From Rhodoblastus sp963704565 (GTDB lineage: Bacteria; Pseudomonadota; Alphaproteobacteria; Rhizobiales; Beijerinckiaceae), in the NCBI GenBank assembly GCA_963704565.1, contig OY969917.1, forward strand, positions 310,001 through 374,000: a stretch of 64,000 bases of DNA. Direction: 5' to 3'. Shown piece after piece: positions 1 to 8,043 of this stretch. Both the position numbers and the translations under genes were made by a program. Each line of letters opens with the position of its first letter. Position 1 is the stretch's first letter. The notes below the pieces were generated by a model, which saw nothing but the letters and a program-made list of their open reading frames with translations, searched no databases and was not told the DNA's origin.

Positions 1-247
1 CGCGGTCGTCGGTGCGCGCCATCAGCGCGGCGTCCTTGCGCGGCACGCCTTCCTGATAGCAATAGCGGTTGAGCGCCCAGGCCTGGACCTGGCCCTTGTT
101 CATCTGGCCGCCGTGCAGCATTTTGTGGAAAATATGCTTGTCGTGGTATCTCTCCGCGCCCACGGCGCGGATGGCGGCCTCGAATTCTTCCCGCGTCAGA
201 AGATCGTTCGCTGCGGGGTTCTTTTCGGCCAAAGCGGCGCTGCCCAT
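1..247 (-). CDS. pqqC: PqqC, pyrroloquinoline-quinone synthase (N-terminal part, cut by window edge)
   Basis: PqqC carries out the last step of PQQ synthesis, the oxygen-dependent ring closure and oxidation of the PqqB/E product in the cytoplasm. Only the first 82 or so residues are in the window. They contain a clear PqqC signature: FEAAIRAVGAERYHDKH, then FHKMLHGGQM, then WALNRYCYQEGVPRKDAAL, the helical segment that precedes the active-site pocket. The ATG at 245-247 follows a good GGGAG ribosome site. It lies 27 bases after the ABC ATPase stop on the same strand, so it is probably the distal gene of the xox/ABC block. It is about 8 kb from pqqB and pqqD, where pqqC normally sits. The identification is from motifs; the C-terminus is unseen. 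Confidence 0.9.
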   Translation of the reverse strand, partial: MGSAALAEKNPAANDLLTREEFEAAIRAVGAERYHDKHIFHKMLHGGQMNKGQVQAWALNRYCYQEGVPRKDAALMARTDDR

Positions 248-274
248 CGTCTTGCTCCCGTTATCGTTTTCGCG

Positions 275-1006
275 TCATGACGCGGCTTCAGAATTACCAT
301 TTCCGGGCGCGTCGATCATGTAATAAATCTCTGCGGAAGCCCTCAAGTTTGTAAGAATTTCGTCACGTGCGCCGCGCGGCGCGGCGATCGGCAGCCGGCC
401 CCGGATGCGCGCCGGCGCGCGGTCGAGAAAAACGATTTCGTCGGCGAGCAGCAGGGCGTCGTCGAGATCGTGGGTGGCGATCAGCGCCGTGATCCCGGTC
501 GCCGCGATGCGTCGCGCCAGCAGGCCGCGCAGGCGCAGGTGCAGCGCGCGGTCGAGCGAGGCGAAGGGCTCGTCGAGCAGCAGCAGTTCGGGTTCGACCG
601 CGAAGGCGCGCGCCAGCGCCGCGCGGCGCGCGAGGCCGAGCGACAGCTGGCCCGGATAATCGGCCCCATGGCCCTCAAGCTCGAAGGCGGCGAGGAGATC
701 GGCGAGCGCGGCGTGGTCGAGATTGGGCGCGGCGAGACGCAGATTGTCGGCGACGCTGCGCCAGGGCAGCAGGCGCGGCTCCTGAAAGGCCATGCCGAGG
801 CGCCCTGGCGCGCCGCCCACCGCGCCGGAAAAATCGCGGTCGAGCCCGGCGACGATGCGGAGCAGGCTGCTCTTGCCGCAGCCCGAAGGGCCAAGCAGGG
901 CGACGATCGAGCCATCGGCGACCTCGAGCGCGAAATTGTCGAACACCAGCCGCTCGCCCTTGGCGATCCGGTAGGCCTTGCGGGAAATCTCAATTTCAAG
1001 CGTCAT
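275..1006 (-). CDS. ABC transporter ATP-binding protein, NitT/TauT-like
   Basis: This 243-residue cytoplasmic ATPase powers the importer whose permease and binding protein lie just upstream. Visible motifs are the Walker A GPSGCGKSS near residue 40, the Q-loop MAFQEPRLLPW, the Walker B LLLLDEP, the D-loop ASLD and the switch histidine in IATHDLDDAL. The ABC signature is degenerate: LSLGLARR stands where LSGGQ(R/M)R is usual. The reading frame overlaps the permease by 11 bases, so the three genes are translationally coupled. The family usually imports nitrate, sulfonates, taurine or pyrimidine precursors. The substrate cannot be read from sequence; its place between xoxF and pqqC suggests a link to methanol oxidation (inference). 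Confidence 0.9.
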   Translation of the reverse strand: MTLEIEISRKAYRIAKGERLVFDNFALEVADGSIVALLGPSGCGKSSLLRIVAGLDRDFSGAVGGAPGRLGMAFQEPRLLPWRSVADNLRLAAPNLDHAALADLLAAFELEGHGADYPGQLSLGLARRAALARAFAVEPELLLLDEPFASLDRALHLRLRGLLARRIAATGITALIATHDLDDALLLADEIVFLDRAPARIRGRLPIAAPRGARDEILTNLRASAEIYYMIDAPGNGNSEAAS

Positions 1007-1733
1007 GGCGAAGCCGCCAGTTTGCGGCCTTTTCCGCCGGCCGCAGGACGAAGGTCTCGGCCAGCATCATCAGCGCGACGAAGGGCAGGGCGTAGGCGAG
1101 CAGAAGTCTGAGGTCGAACAGCTGGAACGCCTCGTTCATCTTGAAGCCGACGCCATTGGGGCGGCCGAGCAGTTCGACCACCAGCACGATCTTCCACACC
1201 AAAGCCAGGCCGCCGCGCGCGGCGGCCGCGAAAAAGGGCGCAAGCTGCGGCGCGACCACATGGCGCCAGCGCCGCCAGCGCGAAAAGGCGAAGACCTGCG
1301 CCATTTCGTCGAGCGCCGGATCGAGCGCGCGCGCGCCTTCGCGCAAAGTGACGACGGCGTTGGGCAATTTGTTGAGGGTGATCGCCGCCAGCGCGGAAAA
1401 CTCGTTCAGCCCGCCCCAGATATAGGCGAACATGATTACCACCAGAGCCGGCGTATTGAGCAGGATCACCACCCAGGGATCGACCAGCCGGTCGAGCCAG
1501 GGCAGGCGCCCGAGCGCGACGCCGAGCGCCGAGCCGGCGATCATGGCGAGGGAAAAGCCGGCGAACACCCGCGCCAGGGTTATGCCGAGATGATAGGCCA
1601 GCGCGCCGCTGCGCGCCTCCGCGATCATGGTCTGGACGACCGCCGCCGGATCCGGGAGATAATGCGGGCCGAGCAGCCACGCGCCGACCTGCCACAGCGC
1701 GAGGAACAGGAGGATCGAAATCAGCCGGATCAT
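996..1733 (-). CDS. ABC transporter permease, NitT/TauT-like
   Basis: A 245-residue integral membrane protein of the binding-protein-dependent permease family (BPD_transp_1). It opens with a membrane helix (LISILLFLALWQVGAWLL) and has several further hydrophobic helices. A cytoplasmic coupling loop follows the EMAQVFAFSRWRRWRHVVAPQLAPFF stretch, the equivalent of the EAA motif. The ATG at 1731-1733 overlaps the binding-protein stop (ATGA), and its own end overlaps the ATPase start, so the operon order is binding protein, permease, ATPase. The length is close to the 250-270 residues usual for SsuC/TauC-type permeases. Substrate unknown. Confidence 0.88.
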   Translation of the reverse strand: MIRLISILLFLALWQVGAWLLGPHYLPDPAAVVQTMIAEARSGALAYHLGITLARVFAGFSLAMIAGSALGVALGRLPWLDRLVDPWVVILLNTPALVVIMFAYIWGGLNEFSALAAITLNKLPNAVVTLREGARALDPALDEMAQVFAFSRWRRWRHVVAPQLAPFFAAAARGGLALVWKIVLVVELLGRPNGVGFKMNEAFQLFDLRLLLAYALPFVALMMLAETFVLRPAEKAANWRLRHDA

Positions 1734-2725
1734 GGACGGTAGAACACGCCGGGATCAAGCTCCGTCGCCGGGCCGACGAGCTGCGGGCCGCCGACCTCGG
1801 CCAGAACCTTGAAAATCGCGGCGGCGTCGGCCTCATACTGCGCCGGCGTCGCGGTCGGGACGCCCTGCCGGTAATAGCGCCGCAAGATCGCCAGCGTTTT
1901 CGGGCCGGAAACGCCGGTCATCGGCGCGATTTTGGCGAAGGCCTCGTCATTGTCGGCGAGCAGTTTCTTCGCCTCGGTCATCATGGCGAAGAAGCGTTTC
2001 AGCCGATCGGCGTTCTTGGCGGCGAAGTCCTGGGTGAAGACATAGCCGGTGACGATCAGCGGGTGTTGGGCGCCGAGGTCGCGCTCGACCTCCGCCATGT
2101 CGATGGCGCGGACAAAGCCGTTGCCCTCAAGCCGCGCCGCGAAAGTGAAAAATTCCAGCGCCGCGTCGAGTTCGCCCTGCGCCAGCTTTTCGGCCAGCAG
2201 CGGCGGCGCGCCGAAAACCGGCTGGGCTTTGGCCTTGAGATCGACGCCCTGCTTCAGCGCCCAGGCCTGAAGCAAAAGCCAGGACTTGTCGAGCGAGCCG
2301 CCGGCGACGCCGATTTTTTTGCCGACGAGATCGGCGGCCTTCCATGGACCGGCCGGCACCTTCGCCGTTCCCTTGGCCATCACCGCGCCAAGCGCGGTCG
2401 AATGGGGGTAAAAAACCAGCGGCGTTCCCAGTCCGCGCTCGCGCGCGACCCACAGCCAGTCGGAGAGGATGAGGTCGGCGCCGCCGCCGATCAGCGCGAC
2501 CTTGCCGGCCGCCGTCGTCGCCAGTCGTGTCGCCTCGAAATCGATCCCCGCCTTCCTGTCCAGCCCATAGGCGCGGGCGGTCGCCAGCTCCCAGGCGAAA
2601 CTTCCGGTCGCCTGGATCGCCAGGCGCAGTTTTTCCGCCGGGCGCGCGGAAGAGGGCTCCGCGGACGGCAGGGTGAGCGCGGCGGCGCTCGCGGCGAGGA
2701 AAAGGCGGCGGGAAACGGAACGCAT
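1730..2725 (-). CDS. ABC transporter substrate-binding protein with Tat-type leader
   Basis: A 331-residue periplasmic binding protein of the NMT1/NitT-TauT type. The leader has a twin arginine followed by F-L (SRRLFLAAS) and a hydrophobic alanine-rich stretch to about residue 27, so Tat export is likely; Sec cannot be excluded. The mature part has the family layout: a short strand (LRLAIQATGSFAW), a helix that senses the bound ligand, GGADLILSDWLWVARERG, and a second lobe starting near IGVAGGSLDKSWLLLQAWALKQG. It is the first gene of the ABC trio and begins 22 bases after the response-regulator stop. Tat export would allow folding, or ligand or cofactor loading, before secretion (inference). 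Substrate unknown. Confidence 0.85.
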   Translation of the reverse strand: MRSVSRRLFLAASAAALTLPSAEPSSARPAEKLRLAIQATGSFAWELATARAYGLDRKAGIDFEATRLATTAAGKVALIGGGADLILSDWLWVARERGLGTPLVFYPHSTALGAVMAKGTAKVPAGPWKAADLVGKKIGVAGGSLDKSWLLLQAWALKQGVDLKAKAQPVFGAPPLLAEKLAQGELDAALEFFTFAARLEGNGFVRAIDMAEVERDLGAQHPLIVTGYVFTQDFAAKNADRLKRFFAMMTEAKKLLADNDEAFAKIAPMTGVSGPKTLAILRRYYRQGVPTATPAQYEADAAAIFKVLAEVGGPQLVGPATELDPGVFYRP

Positions 2726-2746
2726 GCGGACGCCTTTACAAGAGAT

Positions 2747-3436
2747 TCAGTGGGACGGCCCTTTGTCGCCGCCGGCATGGCCCTCGGCGGCGTTGCGCGC
2801 GAAATCCATCTTGCCGACCTCGATCGCCGCTTTGGTGCGGCTATAGACATTCAGCTTGCGCAGGATCTCCGAAACATGCGCCTTGACCGTCGTTTCGGCG
2901 ACGCCAAGCTCATAGGCGATCTGCTTGTTCTGCAAGCCGGCGCGGATCATGTCGAGCACCCGCAATTGCTGCGGCGTCAGATCCTGCAGGCGGCGCAGCA
3001 TGTCGTCGCGCTGGACCTCGGAGGGCTGCGGCCGGTCGAGGTCGCGGAAGCGCTCAGGCAGATAGACCGAGCCGTTGAGCACTTCGCTGATGGCGTGGGC
3101 GAGCTCGCTTTTCGAGGTCGCCTTGGAGACGAATCCGGCGGCGCCGAGGGCGAGCAGATCGCGCACCACGCGCGGGTCCTCGTGGGCCGAGACCACCATG
3201 ATCGGCAGATGCGGATAAGCGGCGCGCACCCGCACCAGGCCGGACAGGCCGGTGGTGCCCGGCAGGAACAGGTCGAACAGGCCGAGGTCGAAATTTTTCT
3301 CGTGCGCCAGCACATTCATCGCGTCTTCGATGGTGGTCGCCTCGAAGATTTCGCAATTGGGACGCTCCAGCCGCACCGCGCTTTCCAGCGCCTCGCGAAA
3401 CAGGGGATGATCGTCCACGATCAAGATCCGCGTCAT
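2747..3436 (-). CDS. NarL/FixJ-type response regulator (possibly MxaB-like)
   Basis: A 229-residue two-domain response regulator. The N-terminal receiver shows the acidic pair in ILIVDDHPLF, the phospho-acceptor aspartate in LFDLFLPG near residue 55, the conserved SA of VVSAHED and the lysine of FVSKATS. The C-terminal LuxR-type helix-turn-helix is LTPQQLRVLDMI through QNKQIAYELGVAETTVKAHV. The start at ATG 3434-3436 is chosen because the receiver begins there; longer upstream frames add only unstructured arginine-rich residues. No histidine kinase is adjacent. It lies between xoxF (237 bases upstream, with a terminator between) and the ABC genes. Methylotrophs use an orphan regulator of this kind, MxaB, to control methanol dehydrogenase genes; orthology here is inference. 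Confidence 0.85.
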   Translation of the reverse strand: MTRILIVDDHPLFREALESAVRLERPNCEIFEATTIEDAMNVLAHEKNFDLGLFDLFLPGTTGLSGLVRVRAAYPHLPIMVVSAHEDPRVVRDLLALGAAGFVSKATSKSELAHAISEVLNGSVYLPERFRDLDRPQPSEVQRDDMLRRLQDLTPQQLRVLDMIRAGLQNKQIAYELGVAETTVKAHVSEILRKLNVYSRTKAAIEVGKMDFARNAAEGHAGGDKGPSH

Positions 3437-3673
3437 CCTGGCCTTCCTCCCGTGAAATGTTTTTCCACGCGCGAGAACGCCGCTTCCCTGCGATGGGTCC
3501 GCGGATCCGCACGGGTTGCGTCGATTGGATTTTGCGCTTTGGCGCCGCCGCGCGCAAGCCGTCGAAAGCAAAAGGCGTCGAAAGCAAAAGGCGGCCGCGC
3601 GTCGCACGGCCGCCTTTCCTGTTGATCCGGTTTTCAACCCCGGAGCGTGTCCGGGGTCAGGCCGGATGGATCA
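3437..3673. promoter_or_regulatory. Intergenic region xoxF / response regulator
   Basis: A 237-base gap that holds the xoxF terminator (3586-3617) and must hold the promoter of the regulator-ABC-pqqC transcript if that is separate. A short direct repeat of GTCGAAAGCAAAAGGC occurs next to the terminator (3561-3592). I could not assign a -35/-10 pair. Confidence 0.35.
3586..3617 (-). terminator. Rho-independent terminator after xoxF
   Basis: An 11-base stem (AAAGGCGGCCG / CGGCCGCCTTT) with a 9-base loop. On the minus strand it ends in a CTTTT run about 60 bases past the xoxF stop, so it should end the pqq-xox transcript before the regulator gene. Confidence 0.75.
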
Positions 3674-5443
3674 TTAGCCGGCGGTGTGCGACGCCAGCTT
3701 GAAGGTCCAGTAGGAGCCGCCCTGGTTGATGCCCTTGAAGGTTTTGGCGACTTCGCCGCCCCACAGAGGCACCGCGCCGCCCCAGCCCGCGGCCACGCCG
3801 ATCATCTGCGTTCCGTCCTGGTCCCAGGTGATCGGCGGCGCGACGATGCCGGTGCCGACGTTGAACTTCCACAGGATCGCGCCGGTCTTGGCGTCGAAGG
3901 CCATCAGATAGCCCTCGGGCGTGCCGGTGAAGACCAGGCCGCCGGCGGTGGACAGAATGCCGGCCCACAGCGGAGCCTTGTTCTTGTATTCCCACACCAC
4001 CTTCTGCGCGATCGGGTCGATCGCCTTCAGCGAGCCGATATGATCGTCGAACACCGGCTTGATGTTGAAGCCGGCGCCGAGATAGGCCGCGCCCTTCTTG
4101 TACACGACGGGCTCGTTGTGGATGTCCATGCCCCATTCGTTCGACGGGACATAGAACAGATGCGTCTGGTCGTCATAGGAGACCGGCATCTGGTTCTTGC
4201 CGCCGAGGAAGGAGGGGACCGAGAAGACCGACTTGCCTTCCTTGCCGTCGGCCGACTTGGTCGGGTCGCCCGGACGGTTGTCGTCATTGTACATCGGGCG
4301 GCCATTCTTATCGATGCCCTTGGCCCAGCTGATCTTGCTCACGAAGGGCATGGCGTGCAGGAACTTGCCGTTGGTGCGGTCGAGAACATAGAAGAAGCCG
4401 TTGCGGTCGGCGGTGCCGCCGAGCTTCATTTCCTTGCCATGGACCTTGGCGTCGAAGGGAATGAACTCGTTCACCCCGTCGAAGTCCCATCCGTCATGCG
4501 GCGTGGTCTGGAAGCCCCAAACGAAATCGCCGTTTTCCGGATTGATCGCGACGCGCGACGCGGTCCAGCGGTTGTCGCCCGGACGCGTCCACGAGTTCCA
4601 CGGGGCCGGATTGCCGGTGCCCATGAAAATCAGCTTGGTTTCGGGATCGTAGGTGCCGCCGAGCCAGGGGGCGCCGCCGCCGGTCTTGTACATGTCGCCC
4701 GGCCAGGTCTCGTTGGCCTTGCCGGTCATGGTGGTGTCCTTGCCCTGATACGAGCCGGTCAGGCCCTCGAGGACGGGACGGCTCCACACCAGTTCGCCGG
4801 TGTCGACATTGCGCGCCTCGACGCGGCCGACGACGCCGAATTCGCCGCCGGACACGCCGGTGATGACAAGCGCGCCATTGGCCTTGGTCGGGACGATCAG
4901 CGGCGCGGCGGAATAGGAATAGCCAGCCTTGAAGTCGTCGATCACCTTATGCCACGCGACCTTGCCGGTCTTGGCGTTGATCGCATAGATCTGGGCGTCG
5001 AGCGTGCCGAAGAAGACCTTGTCGCCATAGAGCGCCGGGCCGCGGTTGATCACGTCGCAGCAGGGCATGATGCCTTCAGGCAGGCGGGCGTCGAATTCCC
5101 ACAGCTTTTCGCCGGTCTTGGCGTCCATCGCATAGAGGCGGCTGTAGGAGCCGGTGACGTAGAGGACGCCGTCATGCACCAGGGCCTGGGCTTCCTGGCC
5201 GCGCTGCTTTTCGCCGCCGAAGGAGAAGGACCAGGCCGGAACGAGATCCTTGACGTTCGAGGTGTTGATCTGTTTCAGCGGGCTGAAGCGATGCGCCTGC
5301 AGGCCCATGCCATTGGTGACGACCTGCTTGGTGTTGGTGGCGTCATTCAGCAGATCCGCGTCGGTGACGCCGGCGGCGAGCGCGACGCCGGCATAGGCGA
5401 TCCCCAGAGCGGAGACGCCGGCAAGAAGGGTGCTTTTCATCAT
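3674..5443 (-). CDS. xoxF: XoxF, lanthanide-dependent PQQ methanol dehydrogenase
   Basis: Periplasmic quinoprotein that oxidises methanol to formaldehyde or formate and gives electrons to the XoxG cytochrome. It has 589 residues with a Sec signal ending at about ALAAG (residue 25) and an eight-bladed propeller of W-type repeats. The vicinal disulfide that stacks on PQQ is C128-C129. The metal site has E201, N279 and catalytic D320. D322, two residues later (motif WDFDGVN), is the extra acidic ligand that marks lanthanide enzymes; MxaF has alanine there. The start at ATG 5441-5443 is chosen because a GGGAGGA site precedes it by six bases; two further in-frame ATGs lie within nine bases. It is the last gene of the xoxG-J-F group and is followed by a strong terminator. 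Confidence 0.97.
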   Translation of the reverse strand: MMKSTLLAGVSALGIAYAGVALAAGVTDADLLNDATNTKQVVTNGMGLQAHRFSPLKQINTSNVKDLVPAWSFSFGGEKQRGQEAQALVHDGVLYVTGSYSRLYAMDAKTGEKLWEFDARLPEGIMPCCDVINRGPALYGDKVFFGTLDAQIYAINAKTGKVAWHKVIDDFKAGYSYSAAPLIVPTKANGALVITGVSGGEFGVVGRVEARNVDTGELVWSRPVLEGLTGSYQGKDTTMTGKANETWPGDMYKTGGGAPWLGGTYDPETKLIFMGTGNPAPWNSWTRPGDNRWTASRVAINPENGDFVWGFQTTPHDGWDFDGVNEFIPFDAKVHGKEMKLGGTADRNGFFYVLDRTNGKFLHAMPFVSKISWAKGIDKNGRPMYNDDNRPGDPTKSADGKEGKSVFSVPSFLGGKNQMPVSYDDQTHLFYVPSNEWGMDIHNEPVVYKKGAAYLGAGFNIKPVFDDHIGSLKAIDPIAQKVVWEYKNKAPLWAGILSTAGGLVFTGTPEGYLMAFDAKTGAILWKFNVGTGIVAPPITWDQDGTQMIGVAAGWGGAVPLWGGEVAKTFKGINQGGSYWTFKLASHTAG

Positions 5444-5534
5444 TTTCATTCCTCCCAGAGACAAACGCCGGCCAAGCCGGCGTCATTCCAAAACGCGCGG
5501 CGGCGAACCCGTCGCGCGCGACGACCGCAAGCGG

Positions 5535-6374
5535 TCAATCTTCTTGCGGCGGCGGGCGCCAGGAGACGCCATACGACGCAAAAATCTTCTTCAGCCCGCC
5601 GGATTTCGACAGGTCGGCGACCGCCTTGTCGATGGCGTCGGCGAGATCGATGGAATCGGCCTTCACCGCGCCGCCGACCGGCCAGGTTCTGGCCAGGGGG
5701 TGGCGGGGATAGACGATCGTCACCGGGCGCGACGCGTGATGGGCGAGATTCTCGACCATCGCCGCCTCGCCGTAGAAAGCGACCACCTGACCCTTGTCAT
5801 AGGCCTCGGCGGCCTTGTCCTCGCCATGCACATGGACCACGTTCGGGATCAGCTTGTGGTCGCGCGCCGACAGTAGAATCATGTCGGAGAGCGTCTGCAT
5901 GTCGACGGCGACCTTTTCGCGCTCGAACAGCGCGAAATCCTTGGCGGCGTCGGCCTTGGCCGGATCGACCGCCAGCGCCAGGCCCTCCACCTGATAAGGC
6001 GCCGTCAGCTTCACTTTGTCGTTGTCCGCCTCGATCTTCGGATCGTTGGGAACGTGCAGCATCACGTCGCCGGGCTGCTCGCCCAGAACCGTGCCTTTCC
6101 ACACCCCGTTGCGCAGGTCGTCGTTGATGCTGTCGTCGGCGCGCACCAGGAAGTAATCGACCTGGACGCCAAGGGCCTTGGCGAGCGCCGCGCCGATTTC
6201 GACATCCACGCCCTTCAGCTTGCCATTCTCCTCCCACGACCACGGCTTGTAATCGCGATAGACCGAAACGCGCAGCACGCCGTTCGATTGCACGTCATGC
6301 AGCGGACGCGCAGAGGCGGCGGGCGCCGCGCAAACCGCCGCGAAAAAAAGGAGAGCGCGTAAGGGCGCGCCCAT
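5535..6374 (-). CDS. xoxJ: XoxJ, periplasmic substrate-binding-like protein of the XoxF system
   Basis: A 279-residue exported protein of the solute-binding family 3 fold (MoxJ/XoxJ type). It has a signal peptide to about ASARPLHD and then the typical opening LRVSVYRDYKPWSWEENGKLKGVDVEIGAALAKAL. XoxJ is thought to bind and help activate XoxF in the periplasm rather than feed a transporter (family knowledge). Its ATG directly follows the xoxG stop (TAAATG), and xoxF follows after about 90 bases that contain a small GC hairpin (CGCCGGC near 5466-5483). The length and position fit the family; no permease partner is adjacent. Confidence 0.9.
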   Translation of the reverse strand: MGAPLRALLFFAAVCAAPAASARPLHDVQSNGVLRVSVYRDYKPWSWEENGKLKGVDVEIGAALAKALGVQVDYFLVRADDSINDDLRNGVWKGTVLGEQPGDVMLHVPNDPKIEADNDKVKLTAPYQVEGLALAVDPAKADAAKDFALFEREKVAVDMQTLSDMILLSARDHKLIPNVVHVHGEDKAAEAYDKGQVVAFYGEAAMVENLAHHASRPVTIVYPRHPLARTWPVGGAVKADSIDLADAIDKAVADLSKSGGLKKIFASYGVSWRPPPQED

Positions 6375-6821
6375 TTATTGCGTGTCGCCCTGGTAGAGGG
6401 AGTCGAGATAGGTGCGGATCGCCCACATCGCTTCCTGCGACAGGATGCCCTCGAAGGCCGGCATCTTGGTCATGCCGTTCTGGGTATAGCCATGGCGGAT
6501 GCGGTTGATGAACCAGGCGTCGCCGTCCGCGCCCTTGTCGAGGTAGCGCAGGTCGGGGGCGAGGCCGCCCGAGATCGCCTCGATGCCATGGCAGCGGGCG
6601 CAGTTCTGGTTGAAGCCGGAGGCGCCGATCTTGGTCGCCAGATCATGGTCTTTCGTGCCGCGATAGGGGTTCTTTTCAAGCCAGTCCTTGCCGACATCGG
6701 GCAGGCCGGTGGTGTCGACCGGCTGCGGCGTCACATTGCCATGCGCGCTGACGCGCTGAACGCCAAAAAAGGACATGCAGACAGCAATGGTCAGGCCGAG
6801 ATTTCGGTAGGTAAGCGCCAC
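6375..6821 (-). CDS. xoxG: XoxG, c-type cytochrome electron acceptor of XoxF
   Basis: A 148-residue periplasmic cytochrome c with one CARCH haem site (near residue 75) and a methionine candidate ligand in the KMPAFEGIL segment. It accepts electrons from XoxF and passes them to the terminal oxidase branch. The GTG at 6819-6821 is preferred because GGAGGA lies five bases before it; another GTG four codons upstream overlaps that ribosome site. An N-terminal hydrophobic stretch (NLGLTIAVCMSFFGVQRVSAHG) is the signal peptide. It is the first xox gene, 100 bases after pqqE, so here the cytochrome precedes the dehydrogenase, unlike the usual xoxF-first order. Confidence 0.92.
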   Translation of the reverse strand: MALTYRNLGLTIAVCMSFFGVQRVSAHGNVTPQPVDTTGLPDVGKDWLEKNPYRGTKDHDLATKIGASGFNQNCARCHGIEAISGGLAPDLRYLDKGADGDAWFINRIRHGYTQNGMTKMPAFEGILSQEAMWAIRTYLDSLYQGDTQ

Positions 6822-6924
6822 GATTTCCTCCACATTTTCGCCGATCTTAGAGCGCGGCGCCGGGAGGGGAATTGTACTTTGGCGCCCTTGAAGGAGGGGC
6901 CGTCGCCTGTTCGCCGGGCGACGT

Positions 6925-8043
6925 TCAGGCGTCGCTGTTTTCGCGCGCGCGTTCGATGCGGCGCGGGATGAATCCCTCGATCTTTTCGGCGGAATCGCGA
7001 GCGGCGATTTCGGCGATCAGGCCGTGATGCGGCGACTTCACGCAGATCGGGTCGCAGGCGGCGGCGTCGGCGGCGAGCGCCAGGGCCTGACAGCGGCAGC
7101 CGCCGAAATCGATCTCCTTGCGCTCGCAGGAGCGGCATGGCTCCTTCATCCACTCGTAGCCGCGGAAGGCGTTGAAGCCCGGCGAATCCGCCCAGATCTC
7201 GGCCAGGCTTGTTTCGCGCGCGTTCCAGAATTCGAGGCCGGGAATGGTCTCCGCCGCATGGCAGGGCAGAACCTTGCCCTGGGGCGTGACATTCATGCTC
7301 AGCCGGCCCCAGCCGCTCATGCAGGCCTTGGGATATTTCGCGTGGTAGTCCGGCGCGACATGATCGATGACGATCTGGCCCTTGTAACGCTCGCGCCGTT
7401 CCTCGACTTCCGCGTAAGCCTTTTCGCTCTGGGCGCGGGTCGGCATCAGGTGCGAGCGGTTGAGCAAAGCCCAGCCGTAATATTGGGTATGGGCGATCTC
7501 GATTCGCCGCGCGCCGAGCCGCACCGCGAGATCGACCATATCGGCGGCGCGCGCGACATTGGCGCGATGGATCACCGCATTGACGGTCAGCGGCAGGCCT
7601 TCCTCGGCGATCCAGCCCGCGACCTCGAGTTTCTTGGCGAAGCCGCCGTCATAGCCGCCGATCCAGTCGGCGCTCTTGGGCTCCGCGTCCTGGATCGAAA
7701 GCTGGACATGGTCGAGGCCGCTCGCCGCGAGTTGTTTGAGCGAAGCCCTGGTCAGGCCGACGCCGGAGGTGATGAGATTGGTGTAGAGATCGAGCCGGGC
7801 GCAATGCTCGACCAGTTCGCGCAGATCGCGCCGCGAGGCCGGCTCGCCGCCGGACATATGGACATGCAGCACGCCGAGCGCCGCGGCCTGGGTGAAAATG
7901 TCCTTCCATGCCTCACTGGACATTTCCGTCTCGCGCCCGCCCATGGCGAGCGGGTTGGAGCAATAGGGGCAGGACAGCGGACAGCGATAGGTCAGCTCCG
8001 CCAGCAAGGCGGAAGGCGGCGCGAGGGGAATCTTGTCAGTCAT
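6925..8043 (-). CDS. pqqE: PqqE, radical SAM enzyme of PQQ biosynthesis
   Basis: A 372-residue cytoplasmic radical-SAM protein that forms the carbon-carbon bond between Glu and Tyr of the PqqA peptide, which PqqD presents to it. The SAM cluster motif CPLSCPYC is at residues 20-27, and the SPASM-domain cysteines are in the C-terminal third (CMSGWG, VLPCHA, CRSCERKEIDFGGCRCQA). The ATG at 8041-8043 overlaps the pqqD stop (ATGA), so pqqD and pqqE are translationally coupled, which fits their tight complex. The length matches the usual 370-385 residues. It is followed after 103 bases by xoxG on the same strand. Confidence 0.97.
   Translation of the reverse strand: MTDKIPLAPPSALLAELTYRCPLSCPYCSNPLAMGGRETEMSSEAWKDIFTQAAALGVLHVHMSGGEPASRRDLRELVEHCARLDLYTNLITSGVGLTRASLKQLAASGLDHVQLSIQDAEPKSADWIGGYDGGFAKKLEVAGWIAEEGLPLTVNAVIHRANVARAADMVDLAVRLGARRIEIAHTQYYGWALLNRSHLMPTRAQSEKAYAEVEERRERYKGQIVIDHVAPDYHAKYPKACMSGWGRLSMNVTPQGKVLPCHAAETIPGLEFWNARETSLAEIWADSPGFNAFRGYEWMKEPCRSCERKEIDFGGCRCQALALAADAAACDPICVKSPHHGLIAEIAARDSAEKIEGFIPRRIERARENSDA

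Noticed and set aside
2063..3625. Long open frame on the plus strand (about 520 codons), and similar ones at 3647-6127 and 15427-18168
   Set aside because: They lie opposite recognised genes, have arginine/histidine/aspartate-rich translations with no motif, and lack ribosome sites. High GC makes such antisense frames common.
3674..5443. Possibility that the PQQ dehydrogenase is calcium-type MxaF or an ethanol dehydrogenase
   Set aside because: The second aspartate in WDFDGVN and the linked xoxG and xoxJ genes fit XoxF; no mxaI gene is nearby.
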